A DNA stretch of 64,000 nt from Torymus aiolomorphi (taxonomy: Eukaryota; Arthropoda; Insecta; Hymenoptera; Torymidae). Position 1 is the first letter of the stretch, and each line of letters begins with the position of its first letter. The notes under the pieces are model-generated. The model was given only the letters and a program-made list of their open reading frames with translations. It had not been told where the DNA came from and searched no databases. Both the position numbers and the translations under genes were made by a program. Below, piece after piece: positions 35,611-48,157 of the stretch. Where the stretch lies: the NCBI GenBank assembly GCA_036365515.1, contig CM070877.1:4349001-4413000 (forward strand), written 5' to 3'.

Positions 35611-38600
35611 GTGAGTAGACCCAACGGTATTGTTGTTGCTGCTGCTGCTACTATATGCTGCTGTCGTGGGTAGCAAAAACGGTGGGAGGGGGGAGGCAGC
35701 AGCAGAGAGCGAGAAAAGCTGCGGGTGCTTTTGATGCAGCGTAACTGTGTGGCTTGAAGAACGCCGGCGCGGTTGCGCGCGGATTGCGGGTTCGCGCTCG
35801 ACGGGCGTCCGCGGTTTTGTCGCTGGGGTTTTTAGTACATTTGAAAGGTTGACATTGTTTTTTTTTTTTTGTTAATGTGAAAACTGTTTTTTTTTTATAT
35901 TGTTTTTTTTTGAGAAATAGAAAATTTCAGCTTACATTACTTGTACGCCATGTTACATCATCTGTAGTATTTTGTCGTAATTTACCTATTTTCTGTTTAT
36001 TAATGTTTCTGAATTTTTTTTCAGTTTTTTTAACGGTCTACCTAAAATTTTATTAATAAATATAAGAAATCTTCGAAATTAAATTTATTTTCAGTATAGT
36101 GGAAGCGATGTTCAAAATTTGTTAACCAAACATTCGTGCGATTTGAATTTTAATAAGTATAATAGTTTTCAACAAAAATTCAAAAACGTAAATATTATTG
36201 GTTTCTAACAACAACCATATAGAGTGCGTGTATATATCAATCATATGTTTTGTAGTACTATTATAGAATCACAAAAATAGTGTATATATGATTATCTCCT
36301 TTTCTTGTTTGTTCAAAATATCTGGAATCCTAAAATAGTACAAGAGTCGCAATAACTAAGGTATTCATGTACGTGGTATAGAGCTCGTTATCAACGAGTA
36401 CTCATTTATTGCAGTCAAAGAAAACTTCAACAAAATTTATGTGTACATAAATTTTAAACGAGTTTATTTATAAATATGGAAAAGATATAACTACATAATA
36501 TTTATGTATACCAACTTTGTCCCTCCTTAGGTTATTGTTTTTCAATTATTTTAAAAGGTTTAAATTGCACATTCTGAAAATAGTACAACGTTTAGAATAA
36601 TAATATTTTTTATTAAATTTAATGTAAAGGAATGACTGTGCATGTTTTGCATAAACCATCAATCACATTATTGGGTAAAAAACTCACTTTAACTAATTTT
36701 ACGTTGTAAATTTATGTAACTTGACGTAAATTTTCATGTATTTGTCAGTTTTTATTGGCATCTGCAATTACATAGTTACCTCAGATTACAGCATGTCTAC
36801 ACAAATTATTTCATTTTACTAGCAGTGTCTTTCAATATTGGTAAACACAATTCTTTATCTTGAACTTGAGAAAAAACAACTTTTGTGTCTTCTTTAGCTT
36901 GCGTGAATTCCTGTGTACTATAACTGTTCTGATAATCGATAAGTACGTTGCACGATTGCGTCATGCGACCTTTACGAACTAACTTATATTTTATGTGAAT
37001 TTTGTAAAAACACTTATTATTTTAACAAAAATTAAAGTTTATCGTTAACGACTTTTTACGAGATAAAGAAAATGTTTATGATAAACATTCTTCTTTAAAA
37101 AAACAATATTCGTTTGCAATACTATTCATAACGAAGTTACGGTACATCTGTGAACCTTTACATTTATCAAGTAAAAATAACAATCTCTAAGCTAGTTATA
37201 GAGTACAGCATTAGTTTTTATAAAGGCAATTATTGTATATGATAAGATTATCGTTCTACTGTATCATAAATTGCATGCTAATGCTGTGTATTTATCCCTT
37301 TATTAGAAAATAAAGATAATTCAGAATTTATATAGTAACATGGACTTTATCACACGTACAATCCACTCATTTATTGTTTGGATAAGCGGAAAATGTAGCA
37401 AAAGCAAACATTAGCAAATTGAATGTATAATTCATAAATACAAGATTAATACATTCATTTGTAATCAAATTAAATTATGCTACTGCATTTCCACGTTATT
37501 ATTTCGTCTGTGATGAAACATACTTCTTTGCATAAAGCAAATCATTTATCATTGATTTACGCCGACGTGCAACGTTCGGATACGTGTTTTGTTTTGAACT
37601 TTCTCGTTACTACCTCCCGCCCTATCGTCCATAATAACGACTAATGCCTTTTAATCGACGTATAATTAATTGAACGTCCGCACGCACCTCCGCGATTTAA
37701 TGTATGCCGTTCCACGTGCGCTTTACACGATGTCAACAATTTTTTTTCCCACACGCCTTTCGCTATTTATAACGCGAAAGCACTTTGATCATTTCGCAGC
37801 AGCTTTATACACGCGGCGGGTATTAAAATATGCACGAATATTGAAAGAGAGAGAGAGCGAGAATAAAAGGAGCAAATAAAAGTATCTCAGACCAGCAGCT
37901 AATAGCAGGCGTATTCACGTGATCAATTATGAGTCTGCGTGCGCAAAAACAATCGTTCGAGCCTTGAAGACAATTGCCGCGTTATTTTTAGCGGCGAAGA
38001 GAGACAGAGAGAGAGCGAGAGCGAGAATGAGAGGAAGGGGAAAGAGCGAAGGGAGAGGCACCACGTGCTCGGCGCTAAGTAACCAAACGGCGCACGTGGT
38101 TGCGGGGTGGAGAGAGAAAAAGAGTCTTGCCGAGGGTATAATTGAGTTAGCGACGAGCGATTTTTATTGGAGTTTACAAGTCCGAGCAGTGCTTTTGTCA
38201 ATATTGAATCGGAGTTGTGATTTTAGTTCGATCACGCAAATATTTGCTTTAAAAGAGAATTTATTTTCCCATTTATATACGATTCGCTCGGCGTTTTACT
38301 TCCAACTCTGTAAATGTGTATTGTTTAAAATAAATTAGTTTTCAAAGTTATACTGTGATCAACCACTTCTTTTGTGATTTTTCACGGGAAATAGAATATT
38401 ATTAGCGTATACACAATTGGGCATTGCAATTTACATTTTTATCGAATCATACGTGAGAGTATATTATGTTTGTTCTGTTGCATTGTTATGATATGAAAGA
38501 TTTGTTTTACTGCTAGCCTCATATAAAATCCATACTAATTCTCAATAGCATTAGCTATGTATTATAAAGAAAATTATCAGTAAGTGAGAGAAAGATTTAT

Positions 38601-39255
38601 ATTGCAAAAATGGTTTCATTACACTAGTTTTAATTTACGATTTATGGATACTTTGAATATCTAAAGTATTCAGCTATAAATAGAATTACTTATAAAACAG
38701 GATTTGGAAAATAATCTGTGTTACGTTCTGGCTGTAACATAAAGTAAGAAATTGAAAACATAAATGCTGTAAAAAACGAAAACATGGCCTAAATATTTTC
38801 CGTCAAAACAAGAACATTACTGGGAAATGTATTAAGCAATGAAGATGCAACGTTAAACATTTTTTCTTTCCCTCTCCATATTCGAACTGACGAAAAGGAC
38901 ATGAAATCAGATTAGACTGCGGAGTCGTGATGTACATTTTGCATACCCGGTACATCTCACAGTCAAGATACCAACACTCGACAACATTGATTATTCAAAT
39001 AAATATGTTACGTTTATAACATATTTATGACAGATTTATATACCATAGATCACCATTAATAAGTTCTTATAATCACAGTCTCGTTAGAAAGAGTTTATTC
39101 TCATTGTTATACCTAAAAACACATCCAATCATTAAAAATCCAATGAATTAACTGCGATTAATTTTTCGGCTAACACAGAGAAAAGATTACAGGTCATTAC
39201 GCGTAAATTCCTGCGTACAAGTGACGCTTTAAATTTCAGAAGGTGACGCGGAAAC
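35611..39255. other. non-coding, possibly first intron of the preceding exon
   Basis: Begins with GTGAGT, then a (GCT)n-like run at about 35630-35650 and CpG-rich DNA to 35830, followed by AT-rich sequence. A CpG-rich block lies at about 37560-38170. Nothing coding recognised. Confidence 0.45.
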
Positions 39256-39262
39256 TCTACGA

Positions 39263-39285
39263 GTGAGAGAGAGAGAGAGAGAGAA
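39263..39285. repeat. (GA)n microsatellite
   Basis: A short run of GA units at the edge of a CpG-rich block (39240-39500). Confidence 0.9.
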
Positions 39286-39289
39286 AAAT

Positions 39290-42200
39290 CGAAATTGCCT
39301 TTGCACTTACTCGCCGATAAATATAAATTGCAAAGGATGTTCGCGATGGGCCGGCGAGAAAACAAGAACGTTGAACGCGGGAGGAGGAGCGGAACGGGAA
39401 CTCTCGCGCGACGGCAGCGGCCCGCAATGGTTTATTTATAGAAATCGGCGGCGTATAAACGCAGCAAAAAACCGGTCACGTGCAGCCCGCAAACGGCGAG
39501 CAGTTATAAGCAATGCAGAATCTTGCGTGGATAAATATAGATATGGAAATGAGATTTTTGGAATTACCAAGTGAACGGATCGAGCGGAGATGTTATTCCT
39601 GTAGGTGTATTCCATATTTTTAGACGCGGTAATTGGATGTTCAGAATGTAGCTGCAATCGATACGATTTTCGAGAGAGAATGCCATTGCAGTAATAATAA
39701 TAAGCAAAAGAAAATATTGGTTATACTTTTAGGGGCACCTTGTGTGAACAAAAACTTTCAGTAAAGAAAATACCGTGACAGTTTCAATTGAAGCCGTTGG
39801 AAAAACTTACCGTTACAGTCCGGTAAAAATTACAGCGAAATCCCCATAATTTGTTCAAACTGCTTCAATTGTTCCATATTAACTGTCACTGTAATTTTTA
39901 TAGAATAATTATCTTCCTGTGCAGGCATAATAAGAAGTAAATCTCACACTGCCATTTCAAATGTAAATACTCTTAAGAGATTCGTAATCTCTAACAACTA
40001 GCCTCTGGATTTGACTTTATAATTGACATAAATATATATTGATTAGGTCAACTCTTGAATATTGTCAAATAATATAATCTATGTAAAATGGAAAAAGTTT
40101 GATTACATTATAGAAATCAGTTTAATTTTGAATACACTTTTTAATGGAACATACTGCAACCGCTGTGTAGATAAAGCATATTTCGAATGCAATTCTGCTA
40201 TCTTACGACTGTAGTGGTCAGTCACGTGATACAATGATTAGTATCGATTAATTTCTAGATTACAATTTGAATCATTATCGGATCTGAAGATTGCCGATTA
40301 AAAATTGATTACTTATCTTCGAAGATCGCTGTTATACTGGCCAACCTAATTTTCAAACTCTTTATACCTGCTAACTTCGTTAACCACTCAAGTACAACTC
40401 GACCGCATCCATCAAAAAAAAAACTCCCGAAACTCCTCAAAACCCGATATACCAGGTCGACACACAATCCTCGCCTCGGTACATAGCGAGGGGATATCGC
40501 AGAAGCGAGCAATTAGGGTGTCCACTTGCCTTCCCGTGTACACGCGATACCTATTCACCGTTGCAAAATTCGCCACGCCACCGGCGGAAGTTTCGCCCAG
40601 CATCTCTGGATTCGAGCTATCTAGACGCGCGGAGCAGCAGGCAACTCTCCGGTATATACACCTATATCTATACCTCTATCGCATCTGTTGCGGCTCGGCG
40701 ACTCTGCTGGGAATTAGTGTCGCGACTTCCTCTCTCTGTGTGTGTATGACGTATATATGCGATCTAATCGATCATCCGCGGCCTCGCATGCCTGACCCTT
40801 AGGAGTTAATGACCCTCCCTACCGCTCGCGGGTAGCTGCTGCTTGCGCGCACTCCGGGGACGACGACGACGACGGTTTGCTTGCCCGCGCCCGGCGTACG
40901 TATAGGGTTACGTAAGCGATGGTTATTCTTTGATCGGCATTGATTGGCTCGACGACAGCGACGACGCTGCTGATGCTATATGGCCGATGCATTATTGAGA
41001 GTGCGAAGCTGCGAGCCGTTTGCTTATTTATGTGCCAGGGGCTCGCTCGCTCGCTCGTTGGCGTGGACGATGGTGTGTGTCGCTGAATAATGATGGAAAG
41101 AAGAGACGATGTTGTAGGGTTGTTTGCTCTCTTTTTCCGTCTTCCTGAGTGTCAATTTTTCCGTTATGGGATATCTTTGGTAGGTTCACTTATTCCGTGA
41201 AATTTTAGTTTAGTGAATAAGGTTCCTTTCTATTCGATACGTATGTTTTTTGTATTAAATGATTGACTCATGAAATGATCAGTTTTTTCCTTAATCAATC
41301 ATTTTGCATGAAAATTGATGTTTGTACTTGTTGCTCCGAGTGGAAGAGAAATCTTTAATGAAAGGTGTGAATTGAGTATAATTATAGCCATTAGTGCATC
41401 AAATAGCTAATAAAAAGGCATTTTTATAATGACTAATTACAATATGCTGAATCAATAATTATTACGAATAAAAAACTGTTGAATATTATTGGTATGAGTC
41501 ACCTGGTTTTCCAGCGTTATCACGACTAACTTACATGATTAAAAATCGCTTAATGCAAGCAGTGGCTAATTGTAAACATATATTCATATTTTTAGATAGA
41601 TGTTGTGTATAGTACAATAGAGACGATAAACATAGTGATGTTACTGTTTGCATCGGAATAATGATAATTAAGTAGCGATCCTCTAAATGAACAATTAAAA
41701 TCAACTTCTATTTAGGTAGAAATAACACATACTAAATTGGTTATTAGCCGGACGAGTGAAGCAGAATAGGCCTGCAATTTAAAATTTTATGAGTACTTAT
41801 ACACTGGATAGCAATCCCCGCTCAATCTAGTAAGAAAAATAACAATGTGAATGAACTTTGAAGAGCAATAGATACTAATTTACCTAATAGACGGCAGTTT
41901 ACTACCACGTTCCCTTGAACCAAAATAACATATGTTTGAAATAGATTTCAGTGAAATAGTAAACGTTGAAATAAATATGTATCTAACGCTAAGGATTAAT
42001 GGATGTATCAGTCGTCGTATCTTGTTTGTATTCACATTTTATTTTTACTTGAATGAATGATTACTCGGTCTGACTCATAGTGCAACGAGTGTTTTTAATC
42101 GTAGTTCTTGTAAAAAAAACTACGACTATCAGTTTTTCTCTCGTACTTTTGTTTAAACGGTAAATGTAATTAATTTCTCAAGCTCATTTGCCAATTCCGA

Positions 42201-43180
42201 AAAAAATCTCGAATTATGAACGCACTGTTTATCAATACGATGTTCAAACAAGTTGATTGGTAAGTTTACGTTAAATCAAGATAAATATATGTAGCCATTC
42301 AGTATTTTTAAATACAACATACACTTTCTACACCCTGAATTTTTATAAAATGTATCATTTTACATTCAAAGTGCGATACTATAAATGATTTTAATAACAG
42401 GTATAATGCTTTTTTATTTTAAATCTTTCATAATCTCTTGGCATTTATACCGCGATATCACGTTATGATAAGAATGGCCAATAAGTACAAAGCATTTTCA
42501 CTGCAACTATCTAGAGGTTAAACACTCCAGATCAAATTTTTTTTTGTAAAATCTAAAAAAGAATGTTCATTTCTACTTTATACTTATAAATAATGTATCG
42601 GTTAACAATAATTACTTTAGACTTCCTTCGACGTAAGAAAGGTAACAAGGAAATAAAAGTTTTACTGAAAATGGACAGGAAACTGGACAGGAAAAATTGA
42701 TATTTATCGGTGTAACGTCACAATGACATTTATAATGCAAATTTTCACGTGCATGAGGAAACGTAGCTGAAGTTGTTGTTTAAAATATCTTATCGTTAAT
42801 TACTAAAAAGAAACAACTAAAAAAAAAATCAGTTTACTATTGTAATTCACAAAATTTTTATCAAATAATCTTATCCTCAAAACACTTAAAATAACAACAT
42901 TACATTAACATATCTACACAAGATTACCATCTAATAACTGACACCTGTTTCGCTTGACATCGTACTTTTGACCACAATCATATATATTTTTACCCAACAA
43001 TGTTTACTTTCCTCAACTCGCAACAATGAAATCGCGTGATACCTCCAAATCCCGCATGCGCACGCGTATACGTCTCACCGAACTTGAAGCTTTGTCTACC
43101 ACTGTGCGTGTATATATTTACGGAGTGCGCACTCTGCCTGTCTCTCTTTCGGTCGGGGTTAGCAGGCGAACGGGCAAAGT
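39290..43180. other. non-coding, possibly intronic
   Basis: CpG-rich blocks at 39290-39500 and 40410-41060, the latter with a (GAC)n run at about 40858-40876 and CTCGCTCGCTCGCTCG near 41042. The stretch 41060-43020 is AT-rich with nothing recognised. No splice-bounded exon seen. Confidence 0.45.
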
Positions 43181-43185
43181 GCTCC

Positions 43186-43252
43186 GGCTAATTAATTAAT
43201 TGTGCGAGATTAACCGCTTTGATTAATTAAGGGGGATTCGGCAATTAATTAC
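43186..43252. promoter_or_regulatory. cluster of homeodomain-type TAATTA sites
   Basis: Within 67 bases there are overlapping CTAATTAATTAATTG, GATTAATTAAG and CAATTAATTAC blocks plus isolated GATTA sites, set in otherwise GC-balanced DNA. Such clusters are typical binding targets of Antennapedia/paired-class homeodomains; a role as an enhancer is inference only. Confidence 0.35.
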
Positions 43253-46200
43253 CCGCCGCGAGGGGAGGAGGGAGTGGTTTAACGTCGAAACTTTCGCCGA
43301 GTATACGCAATGCTAATTCCGCAAATACGATTACTGTCATTTCAATTTCTCGTTTATTCGGCCGCACAAGTGCGCCCGGAGCTGAAGAATAAATGAATTT
43401 TGTACGGCTGCATTAGCGTATAAGCTTGTGATTTTTGTCGATTTTAGAGTTATTTTCATATGTGGGAGAACAAAGTTGTTTGTGAGTTTACGCGGAATGA
43501 GGGCTTCAATATCTGTTCTTTGTAAAAATTAATCGTGTTATTTGGGTTCGATTCGACAAAGAAATTCCAAACGCACGTTTAATATTTATCGGTCAATAAT
43601 TGTGGATGAAAACATTATCTTTTTCTTTCAAGTAGACAGTAATTGCTAGTTTCCACGAGTTATTACCGATAATTTAAAATTATTTTCCGCTAAATTTTTC
43701 CGATGCTTAGAGATTAGGAAAAAGGGGGCAACAGAACACATAGCCATAAAAATGTAAATAGAGAAAATTAACAGCCCCAGTTTAGCTTCGCTAAAATTCA
43801 TATTTTCTTAAAGTATAAGCTTTTAAGAGTAAAATATCGAGATAAAATAAAACATTTCCCTTTAATAGCTTAATAATATTTGCATAACTTTTTTTCGTAT
43901 TCTGTAAATTAAATATCAGTTGCACTTTTGTTACGCAAACATTATGTTTGAGAATTGCAACAAATTGCTATGTAAACTTGAAATAATTTAAAAATGAAAC
44001 CTTTGAATAGTATAAATAGAAAATCAAACTGTCTGACATATTTATTCAGCGTGTAAGACATATATACGTAATTTCTCAATTGAATGTGTAACAATATAAC
44101 ACGAAATTACCGAACACTCAATAAAATGAAATTGTCCGCACAGCAATAAAAGAAACAGTCGTTAATATATATCAACTCAACTCAAGTGGCATTCCATGAA
44201 TGTCACTCGAACCAATCCTCGGCATTTAAAATTCCATCTAACACCCATGAATCAGTATATCTGTACGGCCGTATAGTCGAAAACAGGTTCGAACGGCCGT
44301 ATGTAAACAAACCCCTATCACGTGAAAAAAAGCGCCAGCCGAGCGAAACAAACTCGTTGACATAACTCACGCAGAGCGCGTATATATAATCAGCGCTCGA
44401 TATTATCGCGCCTGTATACTCCTACCTCCGCGATTACGTAATCCTCAAAGGCGCGCGCATATATATACGTGTGTTATGTACTAGACCGGGTTCGCAGAGG
44501 GAGGGGAAGAGAGAACGTATAATGACATTGATTTGACGCGCGAAATTCGCACGGTATAACGCTGTCGTACACATACGGTATTAATGAAATTTCGACGCGG
44601 ACTCTCTCGCCTGCTACACACTGCGGTCTCGGTGGTTAGGCTTGGCGTTTATGTCATTCGTTTCTTATATTTATGGATGTGCTGAACGAAGCATTAACAA
44701 TGGAGCATATTTCACGGCGAAACTGCAATGTCACTTTAAACATCGAAGTTTATATTAATCCCGTCTCTTTTGGGAATTCTTAAACAGTTCTTTGTAGAAA
44801 ATAAATTACAATTGTATTATAAGGTGTAGAAAAGTTAAATAATTGCAGTTTTTATTTCGTAAAAAATTATTCTTTGGAACTAATATTGTATGTATAACAT
44901 ATCTTAAATTGATTGGTGAACTGATGATTATTGTTATTAAAAACTTTAATTGATATTTGCCGATTGATATGAATTTTAGCGACCTGGTTCTAGTAATGGA
45001 ATAGTAATTTAGATATGCTGACCATCATTTTTTAAGCACAATAATGAATTCAGATTATAATTTTTTTCACGAAATATCATTTTCCTACCAGTTTTAAAGC
45101 TAAAAATAAATTACAGAATAAAATACAGTAATGTGAATCAATCTGCAATCTGAAACTTATGGTAAACATTTTCATTACTCGCGACACTTTTCGCGTGACT
45201 ATCTCGTATCGCATCACAAACACGTATAATAACAGAGGATATTTGAAAAAAAAATACATCTAAAAACAACTTTGCCAATGTTGACAATATTGCTACGTAA
45301 CAAAAACTTGTTTACAGTGCTGTATTTTATAGTTTATATTTATTGACTAAAGTTGCTTCTAAAAACTTTGCACGTTTAAAAGACTGGCTATTTATTGCGA
45401 ATTAAATCTTCGAAATCAAAATTAACATAAATTGAAAAAACAAATTTTTGATAAAATTCCCTCTATTCATTTTTTTTCCAGCTACAAAAAGCTGTTCTAA
45501 AGCAAGTAAAACGCTTCAAAAAATTATCTCGTCTCCTAAATGTAATTAACTTTTTACAACTTGTTTGCTTCTCATCCACATTAAGAAAATTTATTTAAAA
45601 GTAAATATCTACAAAGAATGGCTTAATAAACAGCTTAAATTATTAATCCGCTATTTTTTAAATTTACAACCATCTTCTCCGAAAATTCCACGAACCACCC
45701 ACGGAATTTCGTCTCCAAGGTCGCCGCGCGACATTCACGACCCAAATTCTCCTCTTCCCAAATAAAACGCGCGATTCCTTATAACTGTAAACACATAATC
45801 CGGCAGCTCGCACGCGAGCCCGAAAGAACCAACGTTCCAGCAACAGTAGCAGCCGTCTCTCCACACTCACCTGCGCGTTCACGCGCGACGATTTTCCCGA
45901 CACCTGTTTGCTCTCTCTCTGTCTCCCCCACCTACACTTGCGCATGCTATTTTCGCTCGGATTCCCACCCGCGCGCTGTGTTTATACGTACGCCCGGTAA
46001 TCGTTCATCAAGCGGCCGCGGTTTTCGCGGTAGACCTGTACATTCCGCGGCGCGTGCGCGGTTTCACGAGCCTCAAAAATTGGTCGCGCGACGACACATG
46101 CGCGGATCCGATCGATAAGCGTGAGAGCGCAATCGCCGCCCGGATTTCCGGTCGCGCGATGAGTTTCCAAATTCGCGCGTGCGGGGATTAATAAGGGTCG

Positions 46201-46544
46201 AGAGGGGTATGGGGCGGCGAGGTTTAGCGGTTCACCAAGCTGGCACAGGTAGTTTGTGTCGTTACGGCGCCGCGAGATGGCCGATAAGGGGCGGCTTTTT
46301 ACGGGGTTATACTGTTAGGCAAGCGGTTGTTGATGGATGTTACGAGGCGCGCCCGCTATACTAATGCTGCTGTGCGGAATAATTAACGGTATACAAACAG
46401 CAACATTTTGGGATGGTTTTGAGCAGTTTGTTATGAGCTAACAAGGTTGAACAATTTATTACATATTGCTGAAGTGTATGTTATGGTATTTCAGAATTTC
46501 TATCGTTACCTGTACAATTTATATGGTTCAAATTCATATTTCTA
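43253..46544. other. non-coding, possibly intronic
   Basis: CpG-rich blocks at 44260-44650 and 45690-46370. Two TACGGCCGTA palindromes (second one ACGGCCGTA) lie about 30 bp apart near 44265 and 44295. Open frames on both strands in the 45.7-46.4 kb block are overlapping chance frames. Nothing else recognised. Confidence 0.45.
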
Positions 46545-47094
46545 TTAAGGGAGTGCTATCGGTTTTGAATTAGTGTTCAGAAAATTACGATATTTTGTAT
46601 GTTTTGACCTCAACCTGACTCATATCAATTTTTGAAAAGCTAAACCAACCCAGAAAAAATTTATTAATACTTTTATATTTTGCGCCATTAACACGTAGTT
46701 TTATGGGAAATCACGTTTATAGCACTGTGTGTCTTAAATCCGCACTTAAGTCACGTTTATCTGTGACTTAAGCAGCCCATTATTACACCGTGCAATAATG
46801 AATTTATTTAAGTCACAGGCACGTAATTAACCCCAATTATCTATCAAAACTATTCTGAAATGTGGTTTTACATGTAAGAATAAACGGAAAAAGAAGTAAG
46901 ACTTCGTAAACAGTTGACAAACCACATAAAGTAAATAGAAATGACGATAATAATGCTTCTCTATATTATTGGTTAGTTTCATCTGCTATCGGATAGCAAA
47001 CCACGCGCTTTTTAAATATTCAATTTTAAACTGTATTAATTTTATTTTGTTATATTTCGTGTTCAATTGTCGTCACGGGTCGGAAATAGATTAT

Positions 47095-47257
47095 TTACCG
47101 TATGTGACGTTTTTCGCTCGAGCGAAGTGAGAGAGCAAAAAGTCACGTAGGGTAAACAATCTACTTATGTACTATAATCTCGACAGGTATTTTATACGAC
47201 GAACACTGAAAAATCAAATAAAAGTTGTCATTTTGAGGTTAGAGTCGTATAAAAATC
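47095..47257 (-). repeat. dispersed repeat, copy B
   Basis: Reverse-strand match of 1129-1265. It contains a long hairpin: TAGATTATTTACC and GTGACGTTTTTCGCTC on one side are mirrored by GAGCAAAAAGTCAC and GGTAAACAATCTA on the other, around a CGAGCGAAGTGAG centre. Copy A keeps only part of this hairpin. Confidence 0.75.
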
Positions 47258-47471
47258 TTTCTCTTTGATGAAATAAAGTGTAACAAATGTTTCACTTTCA
47301 TAAATTTTAATTTCTTGTAAACAATACAAAAAAAAATTTCAAAGAATCTTATTTCAGAATTTTTGTACGTGTATTAAATATTCTAGATTCAGTAATAACA
47401 ATATTCTGTATATGGCAGTTTATTATTTAAATGATTTTTTATTAATCTTTTTAAAGTCGGGGGGCTGCATT

Positions 47472-47487
47472 CCCCCCCCCCCCCCCC
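47472..47487. repeat. poly-C tract (16 C)
   Basis: An uninterrupted run of 16 C preceded by a GGGGGG-containing stretch, allowing a G/C-rich fold. Rare in such AT-rich DNA; its length is prone to assembly error. Confidence 0.9.
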
Positions 47488-48157
47488 TTCCCCCTGCCAC
47501 CGCCCCACTCTTCTCACCCCAACTTCCGACTATTATTTATTATCTTAAATACAAAAGAACCATAAACAATTATAATTAAATAAAGGCCCGCGCGCACATG
47601 GAGACAGTCCGCTTATCATACAGGAAAACCGTAACGTTACAGTCAATAACGGTCAACGTGGTCTACACATGTAATGCTTATTGTAAAACATGTAAACATC
47701 AATATAATTTTGATAATTAACTATGCATAAATAAATAAAATAAGAATATGGCGGATTTATGTCACACGAGCTATAAAAATAGTATACGATACTCGTGACT
47801 TAAGTGGCTCATTATTACACGGCGTTTAGCTAACCTCACCCCGTTCAATAATAGGCCACTAAAGACACACGTATCGCAATGTACTATTTCGACAGTTTTA
47901 ATCAAGATATTGGTTAAAACAGCTGTTCAGATTTTGATGAAACCTTGAGAAATGTATAATTTAATATCCCATGAATCTAATGCGCACAACCAAATGTTGA
48001 TTCACCAATTTTTAGAGTTAATATAAGCAAATGAATACAATTATTCACGCTCACTCGATCATTACGCACCTTATTTGACAACATTGCAAAGAGGTTAGGA
48101 AATCCGAGACGACTAAACATGCACTTCACTCACGGCGTACCGATAGTACTCCCTTAA

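Larger units (their letters stand above)
46549..48153. mobile_element. TTAA-flanked non-autonomous element (1605 bp)
   Basis: The left end reads GGGAGTGCTATCGGT and the right end, on the other strand, GGGAGTACTATCGGT. TTAA borders both (46545-46548, 48154-48157). Inside are two inverted blocks: TTATAGCACTGTGTGTCTTA with a following TGACTTAAG...CCCATTATTACAC near 46710-46800, answered by diverged complements near 47755-47820. It also holds repeat copy B and a C16 tract. No transposase frame is present. Confidence 0.75.

Noticed and set aside
39760..39905. Possible inverted repeat around GTGACAGTT...CAATTGAAGC
   Set aside because: Only partial matches with unequal spacing and no target duplication; not enough to call an element.
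43530..43560. GGGTTCGATTCGAC resembling a tRNA T-arm
   Set aside because: The flanking bases do not form the five-base stem, and no D-arm, anticodon arm or acceptor stem could be placed upstream.
44260..44310. Two ACGGCCGTA palindromes about 30 bp apart
   Set aside because: Short and without further mirrored sequence; left as a remark in the surrounding non-coding feature.
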